A DNA stretch of 64,000 bases from Mesorhizobium sp. LMG 17147 (GCF_024297145.1 NZ_JANCTC010000018.1:28160-92159), one strand, 5' to 3'; counted from the first letter of the stretch, positions 1 to 8,841 are shown. Notes: generated by a model from the letters alone, not told the origin. Made by a program: numbers and translations.

Positions 1-1062
1 GGCGGTGTCGTCGGTCATCCCTTCTTCGAGATGAACGAAGGCCGGATGCTTATCCCGATGGTGGTGCTGGCGACGGCGGCGACCGTGATCGCCAGCCAGG
101 CGGTGATCTCCGGCGCTTTCTCGCTGACCAGGCAAGCAGTGCAGCTCAACATGCTGCCGCGCCTGGAAATCCTGCATACGTCGGAAAGACAATCCGGCCA
201 GATCTATATGCCGCGCGTCAACATGCTACTGGCGCTCGTGGTGATGCTGCTGGTGGTCGGCTTTGGCGAATCCAGCAAGCTTGCCTCGGCCTACGGCATT
301 TCGGTGACAGGCAACATGCTGGTGACGAACATACTGCTTTATGTCGTCATGACGCGCATCTGGAAATGGCCGCTCGGCGTCGCGATAGCCTTAATGGCGG
401 TGTTCGTCTTCATCGATACCGGCTTCTTTGCAGCCAACATCGTCAAGTTATTCGAAGGCGGCTGGGCCTCGCTTGCCATTGCCGCAGTGATCGTGATGAC
501 CATGTGGACTTGGATAAGAGGCACCAGGTATCTATTCGACAAGACGCGCAGGAACGAGATTCCGCTCGATTCCCTTGCAGGCAATCTGTTGAAGAGGAAA
601 CCGCAGCTGATGTCCGGTACGGCCGTGTTCCTGACCAGCGATCCCGCCAGCGCGCCGACCGCGTTGATGCACAGCCTGAAGCACTACAAGGTGCTGCACG
701 AACAGAATGTCATCCTCTCGGTGGTGACGGCGCAACAACCCGTCGTGCCCGACAGTGACCGGGTCAAGATGGAAACGATCAACGAGCTGTTCATGCGGGT
801 GACGCTGACCTTCGGCTATATGGAGCAGCCCAATATCCCGCGCGCGCTGGCGATTTGCCGCAAGCAGGGCTGGAAGTTCGACATCATGACGACCTCTTTC
901 TTCCTGTCGCGGCGCTCGCTCAAGGCCTCGCCCAATTCCGGCATGCCGGTCTGGCAGGACAAGCTGTTCATCGGGCTGGCGCGCACGGCGGCCGACGCAA
1001 CGGAATATTTCCAGATCCCGACCGGACGCGTCGTCGAGATCGGGACACAGGTGGCGATTTAG
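1..1062 (+). CDS. kup: Kup-type potassium uptake transporter, 5' partial
   Basis: Low-affinity K+/H+ symporter of the inner membrane (KUP/HAK/KT family). The frame is open from base 1, so the start lies outside the window and only about the last 353 residues are present, against roughly 630 in the family. Visible are the family segment ending in GAFSLTRQAVQLNMLPR, several hydrophobic membrane helices (for example MLLALVVMLLVVGFG), and the polar cytoplasmic tail containing RVTLTFGYMEQPNIPRAL and ending EIGTQVAI. The C-terminus is intact. No partner gene follows, and the next 300 bases hold nothing recognisable. Confidence 0.93.
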   Translation, partial: GGVVGHPFFEMNEGRMLIPMVVLATAATVIASQAVISGAFSLTRQAVQLNMLPRLEILHTSERQSGQIYMPRVNMLLALVVMLLVVGFGESSKLASAYGISVTGNMLVTNILLYVVMTRIWKWPLGVAIALMAVFVFIDTGFFAANIVKLFEGGWASLAIAAVIVMTMWTWIRGTRYLFDKTRRNEIPLDSLAGNLLKRKPQLMSGTAVFLTSDPASAPTALMHSLKHYKVLHEQNVILSVVTAQQPVVPDSDRVKMETINELFMRVTLTFGYMEQPNIPRALAICRKQGWKFDIMTTSFFLSRRSLKASPNSGMPVWQDKLFIGLARTAADATEYFQIPTGRVVEIGTQVAI

Positions 1063-1363
1063 TGCATGCCGCAGTTCAGCAGCTGAGAAGCCACTTGAGC
1101 GTGTCCATAGAAAGCGCCTCACTGAATACCAAACATCCCATCCTCTGTTTGGTACGTTTCCAACTCTTGATATCTTTAGGAATTGACCCAAGGATCGCTG
1201 CTTGGGTTCTGTCTCGGAGGCGCGACTTCGGTGAGCAGAACTCTAGCAGCCCTTTCCCAGACTCTCCGCATGAATCGGAGTAGCCTGCTTCCATCGGCGA
1301 TTTACATCATGGGCATCGCCGTTGAGCGACGGCCACGCTTCCGCCCTAATGGGAGGAACAGCT

Positions 1364-1645
1364 ATGGTCAGTAACACCAGCTCAATGAGTGGCATTGCCT
1401 ATCCCAGCGACCTGGCTTTGTTGAAGCAGGTCTTTGATCGTGTCTGCGCCGAGGCAGGTATCTCCGTTAGCCGCATGCAGGCGGAGCGCCTGAGCGTGAG
1501 CGTAATGGCACTGTTCTCGGACGGCGAGTTCGATGAGGCCGTTCTTTATGAACGCTTAAGCTTGATGCCCGCTCCTTGCCCAGAACGGGCAGCGTATGAC
1601 CTCCGATCATCAGGAAGTCCTCACGAGCCTTGTAGCTCGTTATGA
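1364..1645 (+). CDS. Small hypothetical protein
   Basis: An ORF of about 93 codons. The ATG at 1364 is preferred to the in-frame one at 1322 because GGGAGG lies just upstream. The N-terminal 65 residues look like a soluble helical protein (DLALLKQVFDRVCAEAGISVSRMQAERL, then FSDGEFDEAVLYERLS). The last 25 residues (PAPCPERAAYDLRSSG) look like read-through into non-coding sequence, so the 3' end may be frameshifted. No function can be assigned. It precedes two further short frames and a DUF1403 gene. Confidence 0.45.
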   Translation: MVSNTSSMSGIAYPSDLALLKQVFDRVCAEAGISVSRMQAERLSVSVMALFSDGEFDEAVLYERLSLMPAPCPERAAYDLRSSGSPHEPCSSL

Positions 1646-1705
1646 AACCGTAGTGTCGATACAGGACCGGATCGTTGAGCACGACCGGGCGTTTCGGGCC
1701 TAGCA
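1598..1705 (+). CDS. Short hypothetical frame overlapping the previous gene
   Basis: ATG at 1598 gives a 35-residue charged helical peptide (EVLTSLVARYETVVSIQD and so on) ending at the TAG at 1703-1705. A second open stretch in another frame follows to the TAG near 1800 (ELDEGLLERLLVSLRKARVALE). The two read like pieces of one small rhizobial protein split by a frameshift. No function is inferred. Confidence 0.25.
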
Positions 1706-1815
1706 TCCGAATTGGATGAAGGCCTACTGGAGCGGCTGCTCGTCTCGTTACGGAAGGCCCGCGTCGCCCTGGAGCGCGAGATTGGGCCTACTTTTTAGTC
1801 CCGCTGTAACTATCG

Positions 1816-2757
1816 TTGGAGGTTCGCCACCGAGAGGAATTGGCCACGGACCTCGACAGTGGCTGCACCGAGACGGATCGACCGCTGCAAGTCTTTAACC
1901 GACGTGGACCTGCATTTGTTCCCCTAATGCAACCATCCCTGATCTGCGGGTTACGCAAAAGGCGGGGAACCTCGGCCGACATGATAAAGCGCGACATAGC
2001 TGGGCATAAGTCCCTTGCAGACGCCGTTCGGGAGTTGATCGGAACCGAAGACAATCGTCGTCATGTACAGAAGCTGTTTGGGCCAGTCGACACAGAGCTA
2101 AGCCCAACCCTAGCTTCATTACTTGAGGCGGAGAAACTGCTGACCGAGGCGAGCATCGGCGCGGTGCTGGATGGCCTCGGTCTCGCGCGTTATGACGAGG
2201 GCGTAAGCGACCTGACGGACGAACTTCGGCAGCTAGCCGCCACTGACGGGACGGTGGGAATGATAACCGGCGCCGTCGCGATCGCCGAACGCCACGGCTT
2301 TGCGCGCGCCCTTGGAGCCTGGCTCGCCGACGCCCTGCTGGCGCAACGGCTGGGTTGGGCACACGCGGTGCCGTTGCTCGGCGCCGAAGCGGCCCTGGGC
2401 ACAAGCGTCCGCCCGCGTAGATCAGCAGCCAACTCGGTGGCGACAGGCATTGAGACCGATCCTGAGCGTGCCAAAAGTCTGCTTGCCGCGCAGGCGCGGG
2501 CTGCGCTACGCGCCATCGATCTTTCCGCCGAGCTCGAGCGCCGCTCGGACCGGCTGCTTGCTGTTGCGCCGAAACTCAGGGCCAAGGCGGCGGATCTTGT
2601 TGTCGACAAGCTGCTGTCCGACGATGCGATCGTTGCCTCGGAAAAGATCGCCGGTAGGAGTGGCCGTGGGCTGCGCCGCCTGTTCGACCGTCTGGTCGAG
2701 CTAGGCGCCGTCCGAGAGCTATCCGGCCGCCCGACCTTCCGCATCTACGGGCTCTGA
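1816..2757 (+). CDS. DUF1403 family protein
   Basis: Protein of unknown function found in Rhizobiales, commonly next to an ScpB-like gene, as here (5-bp gap). The family core is visible around residues 160-190: ALGAWLADALLAQRLGWAHA followed by VPLLGAEA. The C-terminus (ADLVVDKLLSDDAIVASEKI then RLFDRLVELGAVRELSGRPTFR) looks like a winged-helix DNA-binding tail. The frame opens at a TTG at 1816. An ATG at 1927 or 1981 could be the real start, because the first 55 residues are low in family character. The N-terminal third matches the family less well and could be chimeric. Confidence 0.6.
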   Translation: MEVRHREELATDLDSGCTETDRPLQVFNRRGPAFVPLMQPSLICGLRKRRGTSADMIKRDIAGHKSLADAVRELIGTEDNRRHVQKLFGPVDTELSPTLASLLEAEKLLTEASIGAVLDGLGLARYDEGVSDLTDELRQLAATDGTVGMITGAVAIAERHGFARALGAWLADALLAQRLGWAHAVPLLGAEAALGTSVRPRRSAANSVATGIETDPERAKSLLAAQARAALRAIDLSAELERRSDRLLAVAPKLRAKAADLVVDKLLSDDAIVASEKIAGRSGRGLRRLFDRLVELGAVRELSGRPTFRIYGL

Positions 2758-2762
2758 CGATA

Positions 2763-3521
2763 ATGGTGCAAGCGGCGCGCAGGCGAGGGGGGAGCCGGTC
2801 AGATGACCGTCGATCAGCTGACCAGCTGTTTGACCGGGAGCTGGATCACCTGCCGCCGGAGGCGCGTTGGCGCGAATGGATGAACCGTGTCGAGGCCACG
2901 ATCTTTGCTGCCGGTGAACCAGTCGGCCGCGAGACGCTGGCTCGCGTCGTCGGCAAAAGCTGCAGCATTGATCTTCTCATCGACGACATCCGCGAAGAAC
3001 TGCGCGGTCGACCCTATGACCTCGTTGCCGTCGCTGGTGGCTGGAAGCACCTGACCCGGCCTGCCTATGCCGATGCGATCCGCAGTGCATTTGACACAGC
3101 CGTTGGCGGCGGTGGGGGTGCGGGCGATCTCACGCAGTCGGAGGTGCTGGTGCTGATGTGCATCGCCTATTTCCAGCCGATCACCCGCGCCGAGCTTTCT
3201 TCCTTCTTCGGCAAGGAGATCAGTCGCGATTTTATTGGTCATCTGCGCGGTGCCGGTCTGATCGCTTCCGGCCCGCGTAGCCCGACGCCGGGCGCGCCCT
3301 ACACTTATGTCACGACCAAAGAATTCCTGCTGGAGTTCGGGCTTGATACGCTGCGCGATTTGCCGGAGACGAGGCGCTCGAGGACGCCGGGTTGCTGTCG
3401 AAGGAGAAATTACTGGCTGGTGACATCATCCCTGACTTTGTTGTCGACCAAGATTACGTCGGAGTCGAACTCGACAAATAGCCGTGCCGCTTTGCGAGTG
3501 AGTTTTGTCCGAAATTCGTAG
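2763..3521 (+). CDS. ScpB-like chromosome segregation protein, C-terminus frameshifted
   Basis: ScpB family, the winged-helix partner of the SMC-ScpA complex. This is the plasmid/island paralogue usually linked to DUF1403. The first 205 residues are family-like: WREWMNRVEATIFAAGEPVG, a second winged helix LTQSEVLVLMCIAYFQPITR, and APYTYVTTKEFLLEFGL. After about base 3365 the frame becomes arginine-rich nonsense. The family-type continuation (ALEDAGLLSKEKLLAGDI) is in another frame and ends at the TAG near 3481. A one-base indel there is the likely cause, so function may be impaired. Translation is probably coupled to the DUF1403 gene. Confidence 0.65.
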   Translation: MVQAARRRGGSRSDDRRSADQLFDRELDHLPPEARWREWMNRVEATIFAAGEPVGRETLARVVGKSCSIDLLIDDIREELRGRPYDLVAVAGGWKHLTRPAYADAIRSAFDTAVGGGGGAGDLTQSEVLVLMCIAYFQPITRAELSSFFGKEISRDFIGHLRGAGLIASGPRSPTPGAPYTYVTTKEFLLEFGLDTLRDLPETRRSRTPGCCRRRNYWLVTSSLTLLSTKITSESNSTNSRAALRVSFVRNS

Positions 3522-3581
3522 CATATTTCTGACCTCTCAACCGTGATCTCGTACGAAATAGGACTACATCTTTCGGACAAA
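3504..3581. repeat. 11-bp perfect inverted repeat
   Basis: TTTGTCCGAAA at 3504-3514 is matched by its exact complement at 3571-3581, with 56 bp between. It sits in the 375-bp gene-free stretch 3522-3897, after the frameshifted scpB. It could be the ends of a tiny non-autonomous element or a coincidence. Nothing else was recognised in this gap. Confidence 0.35.
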
Positions 3582-3897
3582 GTCCCCGGCATTAACCCGC
3601 CAATCGCTTCGGTTGCCGCCCGAAGCGCCAAGCTAGTCGCGGAGCCTCAACAGGTTGTCCTAGGTTAGGTCGAGGCGACTGATAGGAGGTTTGGAGCCTC
3701 GGCGCCTGCCCAATTTCAAAGGCGTCGGGCACGCTGGAAAGGCTGACTTGGCTGCGCTCGAGCTGCCCATTCCAACGACGGGGAGGGGACACGACATTTG
3801 ACCGACCTGCGATCAGTGATGCGCATGATCGCGTTTACAGGGACGGCAGGCTCAGCCGTGTTGGCCGGGGCGGAAGTGCTATCACAAGAGTTGCTCG

Positions 3898-4677
3898 CTA
3901 CGCCGGGATAAGCTTCTTGACCTCGATCTCAGCCGAATTCGGCATGTCATCGGCTTCGTACTTGCGGACCCTGGCGATGATGTCCTTGGCGCGCGTGATC
4001 TTGTCGTTGCGCCATTGGGCCACTTCGTTCGCCGACAGGTTGTCGAACACTTTGAAGAAGTAGTCCTTCTGGGTGTAGCAGCCATAAAAGCCCAGGCCGA
4101 CGATCCATTTTTCGAGGCCGTACGAATCGTAGACATAGCCGGCTTCTGCGTTCCAGAATTTGACGAGGCGCACGGTTGGCTTGATCAAATAGGAATTGTT
4201 GCCGTTGACAGTCTCGAGCGTGCTGTTGAAATCGTTCGGGTTCGTGCTTTGCCACTCATCGGGACCCTTGGGGATCTGATACGTCGTGCCCCACGAGAGC
4301 AAGGCGGGCACTAGGTCGAACTTGATATGGTTGAGCTCCAGCACCACCGTGGGGCTCGATTGGTAGAGTTCGGAGTTGGCGTATTTCTGCTCGGCGAACT
4401 TACGCAGTCGGGTGAGGTAGGTCTGTGGGTTCAGTCCGCCTTTTTCAAAAACGATCATGTAGTCAACGTCCGAGTGCGCATCCATCTTGCGGGGAAGGAT
4501 CGTGCCACGGGTGTGCGAGCCGAACCGGAAATGCGACGTTAGGCCATCACCGGCGACCGTGAAATAACTGGCCAGCCGGGAGCTCAAGGTCGTGACCGAG
4601 GTCGCGATCGAGGCCTTCTCGTCGGCCGAGAGCACCGCGTCGCTTGCACGGGATACGAGGTAGCTATTGACTGTCAT
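3898..4677 (-). CDS. CD-NTase-like (SMODS) nucleotidyltransferase
   Basis: A polymerase-beta-fold nucleotidyltransferase of the SMODS/CD-NTase type. Such enzymes make cyclic oligonucleotide signals that switch on an effector in anti-phage systems. The 259-residue protein shows the fold signature: GS at residues 53-54, Asp70 and Asp72 (SDVDYMIVF), and the third metal ligand Asp121 (HIKFDLVPAL), so the active site looks complete. Its start overlaps the stop of the upstream SLATT gene by 4 bp (ATGA), so the two are co-translated. The pairing with a SLATT membrane protein is a known defence arrangement. The nucleotide product cannot be told from the sequence. Confidence 0.83.
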   Translation of the reverse strand: MTVNSYLVSRASDAVLSADEKASIATSVTTLSSRLASYFTVAGDGLTSHFRFGSHTRGTILPRKMDAHSDVDYMIVFEKGGLNPQTYLTRLRKFAEQKYANSELYQSSPTVVLELNHIKFDLVPALLSWGTTYQIPKGPDEWQSTNPNDFNSTLETVNGNNSYLIKPTVRLVKFWNAEAGYVYDSYGLEKWIVGLGFYGCYTQKDYFFKVFDNLSANEVAQWRNDKITRAKDIIARVRKYEADDMPNSAEIEVKKLIPA

Positions 4678-5183
4678 TGGTGGGAACCTTTGTCGACCGC
4701 GTGCTTGGGTTCGCCGGCGTTAATGCCGTCGCGGGCCCTCTTAAAATCGCGGTCTGAAAAAGCAGGGCTTGCCTGGTTCAGTTCATCGCGCCGCGTGGTG
4801 AAGCCTTTCAGGGCGGTCAGCACGGTTTCGGCATCGGGCGTGTTGTCGAGTTCGACCTCGCGGAAAACGCGGGAATTGTTGCGTAGCGCCAGGTACTGGT
4901 CGCCCGAACTCTTGTGGTCAGCCGACTTCTCACCGGGTTTCAGGAACGTCATCAGCGACGTGAGGACGGCAACGCAAAGCGCCATAGAACCCGCGGCGAC
5001 AGGATAGTCCTTGAAAAAAGCAGCGCCCGCTGCGGTGCTGAGGATCACCGAGGGAATGCCGAAGACATAGTTCCACACCGCCCAGCGCGCTGAAGCGTTG
5101 AAGTGCGCTTTGCCGGAATGAATACAATCTTCTTCCATGCGGAGAAGTTCATCTCTCACGCGTTCCCGCGTCACGTCGGGCAT
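4674..5183 (-). CDS. SLATT-domain two-TM membrane effector
   Basis: The SLATT family (SMODS and SLOG-associating 2TM effector) is predicted to damage the membrane when a cognate nucleotide signal appears. A helical cytosolic N-terminus (RERVRDELLRMEEDCIHSGK) is followed by two membrane helices (WNYVFGIPSVILSTAAGAAF and AVAAGSMALCVAVLTSLMTF), then a helical tail with AADHKSSGDQYLALRN-type residues. The start at 5183 (MPDVTRERV) is preferred over the upstream ATG at 5213 because AGGAGA precedes it by a few bases. First gene of a two-gene operon with the nucleotidyltransferase downstream. About 170 residues, normal for the family. Confidence 0.8.
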   Translation of the reverse strand: MPDVTRERVRDELLRMEEDCIHSGKAHFNASARWAVWNYVFGIPSVILSTAAGAAFFKDYPVAAGSMALCVAVLTSLMTFLKPGEKSADHKSSGDQYLALRNNSRVFREVELDNTPDAETVLTALKGFTTRRDELNQASPAFSDRDFKRARDGINAGEPKHAVDKGSHQ

Positions 5184-5361
5184 GATGTCTCCTTTGGAGG
5201 AGAGAACTAGCACGCCTCACCTGGCCAAGCTGCGGAATTTCAATTTATCCCCTTCTTTCAGCGGGTTAGTCTGGGACGGAACGTCGAAGCAACAGCTGCG
5301 GCTTGGTTGGGGGAATACTGCTGCCGGAGGTGCTTGGCGCGCCGTAGTGCCGACGTCGCTG

Positions 5362-6519
5362 CTAGCAGCCGTCGGACACGGGGCTCGATGCGGCCAAGGC
5401 CATTTTTGCTTCAAGGCGGGAGGCCTTTTCCGGGGTGTCAATATACTGAGAAAGATCCGGTTTCGGCCCGAAGATATGCCGCCAGACGATCTGGATTTCA
5501 TTGTTGTGTCGGCGGACCTCGGTGCTGATCGTCGGTACGAGACGCGCATGGGCACAAATCAGCGCATCGCTCGACCGGTCCTGGCCGACCGTCATCCGGT
5601 ACGCGAATTGAGCGATTGTTCGATTGAACCGGCGAACTTTGTGCTTATCCGTGACGTCGCGGTGCCGTGTCAGGACGCCAAACGGCTGACGCTTGCTTGA
5701 ACCGCGCACCAGCATGCGGGCGGTCAGGGGAAAGATCAGCTCGATGTCACCGGAGTGATCATAGGGGGTGCGTGCGAGCAGCGGTTCGCGCGGGTCATAT
5801 GTACACACCGGATTGTCGGAAGTCAGGAATGGGATGTCGGTCTTGTTGTGGAGAACCTCGAAGCCAAGCCGAAAGCAGAGATCGCCGAACGTCTTGAATT
5901 CGTCCTCCATCGCGAGCAGTGTTTCATGCGGATTGACGCCGACCGGCACGGTGTCGAACTGACCGGCGTAGCGTTCCAATTCTGGCGGCAGTTTGCCGAT
6001 TTCCTCGAACACCTTGCATTCGCTTCGCAGCTTAGCCTCCAGCATAAGCGCGATGCGATCTCGGGTCGCCGGAACGCGCGTCCGCATGATCGTTTGCATG
6101 CCTTGGACATTGAAGGATAAAGCCGGTGAAAGACGACGAGCCTGAAGCGCACGGACGGTCTCCGGCCAAACGGTCTCGATCGGATTCCAGAGGTCTTCGA
6201 ATCTGTGGTTTTCTTGACCGCCACCGGGGAGTTTCTGAGAGTAATAGTAGTTCTCGTACCCAGTTGCCCTCGGCTGCTTCGGCAGCGGTGCCTCTGGCGC
6301 CTCGGCCCGATAGACTTGGACACGGCCGCGGTCATCGGCGAAGCCTTCCATATAGGTGACCGAGATGAAGTGGTGTTTTCGGTTCTTCCGTCCCGCCCCG
6401 CTGCGGACCGGATTGAAGATGCTAAATGGCCTCACATCGCCATCGATGGGGACGTCTCCCCATTTGCCAAAAAACAAGGGTGACTGCTCCATGGTCCTGT
6501 GGTCGGGCTCCCCGGTCAC
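5362..6519 (-). CDS. DUF4238 family protein
   Basis: DUF4238 proteins are of unknown biochemical function and often occur in defence islands. The defining N-terminal motif is visible (RKHHFISVTYMEGFADDRG, residues about 47-65), as is the mid-protein segment FLTSDNPVCTYDPR. An alternative start is the ATG at 6492. It lies 37 bp downstream of the TIR gene on the same strand, so the two are probably one operon. A second, divergent DUF4238 protein is at 22.6-23.4 kb. The C-terminal 40 residues are charged and helical. Confidence 0.7.
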   Translation of the reverse strand: MTGEPDHRTMEQSPLFFGKWGDVPIDGDVRPFSIFNPVRSGAGRKNRKHHFISVTYMEGFADDRGRVQVYRAEAPEAPLPKQPRATGYENYYYSQKLPGGGQENHRFEDLWNPIETVWPETVRALQARRLSPALSFNVQGMQTIMRTRVPATRDRIALMLEAKLRSECKVFEEIGKLPPELERYAGQFDTVPVGVNPHETLLAMEDEFKTFGDLCFRLGFEVLHNKTDIPFLTSDNPVCTYDPREPLLARTPYDHSGDIELIFPLTARMLVRGSSKRQPFGVLTRHRDVTDKHKVRRFNRTIAQFAYRMTVGQDRSSDALICAHARLVPTISTEVRRHNNEIQIVWRHIFGPKPDLSQYIDTPEKASRLEAKMALAASSPVSDGC

Positions 6520-6556
6520 TGCACCTTGTCGGGCATGACCCTGCGGATTGGGATCC

Positions 6557-7759
6557 TCAGCTTCGGCTCTTCACGAAGCGCCGCGTGGCGTCCGTTTTCA
6601 CCACCCTGATCGAATTGTACTGGCTGGCGAGTACCTTGTAGTCGACGATCAGCTTGCGGGCCATCAGATAGGCCAGAGCGGGGTTTATGCGCCTCGGCTC
6701 CCAGCCGTACCGCTCGGCGACCTGGCCTGTATCGTGGGGCATCGACGGGTCGTTGATCAGGTCGGCAGCGATACGCAGCGCGTCATCTTCGGGCGACCAA
6801 TCCATGAAATATTTGTCGAATGTGGCAAACAGGTCCTCCTTGGGCAAGACGCGGCCGAAGCTGACGGAAACCAGATCGCGCAGCTCGTGCAGAGCGTCCT
6901 CGATGTCCTCCTCTGACGCTTCAATGGTGGCCGCCAGCTCATCTACCCCTTTCTGAGGGTGCGAGAACATTGCATCCGACGTCTCCTCAACAAAGATCTT
7001 GGCAATTGCCGTTGCGACCTTGGAGTAACCCGTCGCCGGCTGCACAGCCGCAATGGGCGCTGCGCCGAGCTGCGGCTTACGCGTCACGCCATGGATGTCG
7101 TTCACCAGATTGCGCACGCCTTCGTCTAGGCGCGCGGCATCAAGTTCTGGCGAGAGCATGCCCGACAGAAGCGGCGGCAATTCCCGTGCCGCGACACCGT
7201 AGCGAAGGGCTATGAAGCGCGCCTGCCCAGAGATGCGGCGGACCAGGCCGGCATCCATCTCCTGCTGGACCCACGGCTTCTGCATGGCGCTCGGAGTCAG
7301 CAGCACGATGAAATGCGTGCAGTTGCCCAGTCCCTCGTCGATTTTGCGGCGCAAGGAATCTCCGGAACGGATCTCCCATTCCGCCCACCAGGTATCGATT
7401 CCATCCGCCATCAGGGCGCGCGCGACCGTCTCTGCTAGCTCGCGATCGTCGAACGAGTAGCTGAGAAAGGCTTTCGGGGAGCCCTGTTGCAGGGGCAGGA
7501 ACACAGTCGACGCCTGCTCATTGTCGCTCATCTTGTCCTTCACCAGCGCGAGAAGCTGCGGCGAGCCCTCAATACTGAGCCGCAAATCGTCAAGGGCTTC
7601 TCCAAGGACCAGGACAGTGGGAAATTCGCCTGTATCAGGATGGCGAATGGCACTGAACCTCTCCCACAGCTGTTCCTTGATGCTCTCGACAGCCGCAGCT
7701 TCAAAATCCTTTGCAAAATCCCCCGAATCAAACGGCCGGCCATTGTATCGCATGCCCAT
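6557..7759 (-). CDS. TIR-domain protein, putative NADase effector
   Basis: Bacterial TIR domains typically hydrolyse NAD+ or act as signalling hubs in abortive infection. Residues 1-90 form an N-terminal domain with VRESIKEQL- and FPTVLVLGEALDDL-type segments. The TIR domain runs from about 96 to 220: KAFLSYSFDDRELAETVARAL, the catalytic-loop region WWAEWEIRSGDSL (candidate catalytic Glu129), then FIVLLTPSAMQKPWVQQEM. The C-terminal 180 residues are helical and may sense or oligomerise. The start at 7759 follows CGAGGA. The DUF4238 gene follows at 37 bp. Trigger and partner are unknown. Confidence 0.82.
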   Translation of the reverse strand: MGMRYNGRPFDSGDFAKDFEAAAVESIKEQLWERFSAIRHPDTGEFPTVLVLGEALDDLRLSIEGSPQLLALVKDKMSDNEQASTVFLPLQQGSPKAFLSYSFDDRELAETVARALMADGIDTWWAEWEIRSGDSLRRKIDEGLGNCTHFIVLLTPSAMQKPWVQQEMDAGLVRRISGQARFIALRYGVAARELPPLLSGMLSPELDAARLDEGVRNLVNDIHGVTRKPQLGAAPIAAVQPATGYSKVATAIAKIFVEETSDAMFSHPQKGVDELAATIEASEEDIEDALHELRDLVSVSFGRVLPKEDLFATFDKYFMDWSPEDDALRIAADLINDPSMPHDTGQVAERYGWEPRRINPALAYLMARKLIVDYKVLASQYNSIRVVKTDATRRFVKSRS

Positions 7760-7904
7760 ATTGAGTCCTCGTGTTGGTCCCTTGATATGAACATACGCAG
7801 AACAAATATCAAAGGGAGGCCAATTGAAAAACCACGGTAGATTATGGGTCCGGTGCCGGAAATCTTTCGAGTTTCCGGAGCCGAGGGATCCATATCGAGG
7901 ACAA

Positions 7905-8011
7905 TGGCGTGACGGCAGGACTTGAACCTGCGACCTCCTCGCCCCTAGATAGCGGTGTCACGCACCACCCCGGTCGAAAGCGAGGCGCTCTATCCTCTGA
8001 GCTACGCCACG
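7905..8011 (-). tRNA. tRNA-like gene with a 39-nt anticodon loop (intron-containing or pseudo-tRNA)
   Basis: Read on the minus strand, every arm of a class I tRNA is present. The acceptor is CGTGGCG with CGTCACG (7 bp, one G-U), followed by TA, then a D arm GCTC/GAGC with an 8-nt loop. The anticodon stem is CCTCG/CGAGG, the variable loop is 5 nt, and the T arm is GCAGG-TTCAAGT-CCTGC; CC-A follows. The anticodon stem halves enclose 39 nt instead of 7, so about 32 nt are extra, with an internal GGTG...CACC hairpin. A canonical intron at 37/38 would leave anticodon TTC, but this is a guess. It starts 6 bp after the HTH gene's stop on the same strand. Confidence 0.55.
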
Positions 8012-8017
8012 ATCTGC

Positions 8018-8500
8018 CTATGCATCGTTGTCCACGACCAGCTGCGGCTTCTTACGCTTCAACCGGTTCGATCTCTCCTCGGCCGCCTTCTTGATCTCGG
8101 CGGCCTTTTCCAAGGCAAACGGCCTGGCGGCCTCGATCAGGCCATCGAAATGATAGCGGTTCGTCATGCTGCCATTGGGCGTGTTGCGCCGTTCCTCCCG
8201 GCCAAGAAGTTTAAGGGCCTCGAGCGCGGCAATGCGTTTCTGAATGGTGCGGGGCGTCACCCCGATTGCCTTGGCGATCGTCTCGACCGAGGGGTGGGGC
8301 AGGTTGTCGGGCAGCCACCAGTACTGGACCAAGTGGATGATGATGTTCATGTCGAGCGCATCGAGGCCGAGAGCCTGCTGCTTCTCGATGATGATGTTGG
8401 GGAAAGCGCTCCAGCCGGTGGCCATGAGTGCCTTGGTCCACTTCTTCTCGTTGGTGCGTAGCTTGTCGACGTCTGCTTTGGCGGTTTCTGGCTGGGCCAT
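8018..8500 (-). CDS. Helix-turn-helix (winged helix) DNA-binding protein
   Basis: A 160-residue protein with an HTH in the middle: SVETIAKAIGVTPRTIQKRI at about residues 85-105, preceded by LDALDMNIIIHLVQYWWLPD. This layout matches replication-initiator-like or DnaD-like HTH proteins of plasmids and phages. The C-terminus is a charged helix (EKAAEIKKAAEERSNRLKRK). The start MAQPETAK at 8500 is preferred to the ATG at 8563 because AGGGAGC lies upstream. The tRNA-like gene begins just past its stop and may share its transcript. Regulator or replication role; targets unknown. Confidence 0.65.
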   Translation of the reverse strand: MAQPETAKADVDKLRTNEKKWTKALMATGWSAFPNIIIEKQQALGLDALDMNIIIHLVQYWWLPDNLPHPSVETIAKAIGVTPRTIQKRIAALEALKLLGREERRNTPNGSMTNRYHFDGLIEAARPFALEKAAEIKKAAEERSNRLKRKKPQLVVDNDA

Positions 8501-8747
8501 ATGAGGCTCCCTGTGGTGAACTGCATCCAGATATGGTGGTTTCCCGTGATGACGCAAGGGCATTGGGGACGGTTCTGCATTCAGGGGGAGGGTGTTTCAC
8601 GGTTCGTCCGGCCTACGTCTCTTGATTCAGGGGCCGGGGACCCGCGCTACACCCGAAGAAGATGACTTGATAATATGAAGTGTCGATCAGATGAACCGTG
8701 CTATATGCAAGCGATAAGATAGGTCCCCCTGACCCAAGGTTCACCCG

Positions 8748-8776
8748 GGGTATTGACAATCGGGTTGTCGACACCC
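8748..8776. promoter_or_regulatory. Imperfect palindrome, possible operator
   Basis: GGGTATTGACAA, five bases, then TTGTCGACACCC: the arms pair at 10 of 12 positions. It lies in the 285-bp space between the convergent end of the DUF3800 gene and the start of the HTH gene. It could be an operator for the HTH protein, or a chance hairpin. Confidence 0.25.
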
Positions 8777-8841
8777 ATAGTTCCGTCGTGAGCATCGCTC
8801 CGGGGTTGGCGCCAGGCGCCAGCCGAACTTTTCAAAACGAA

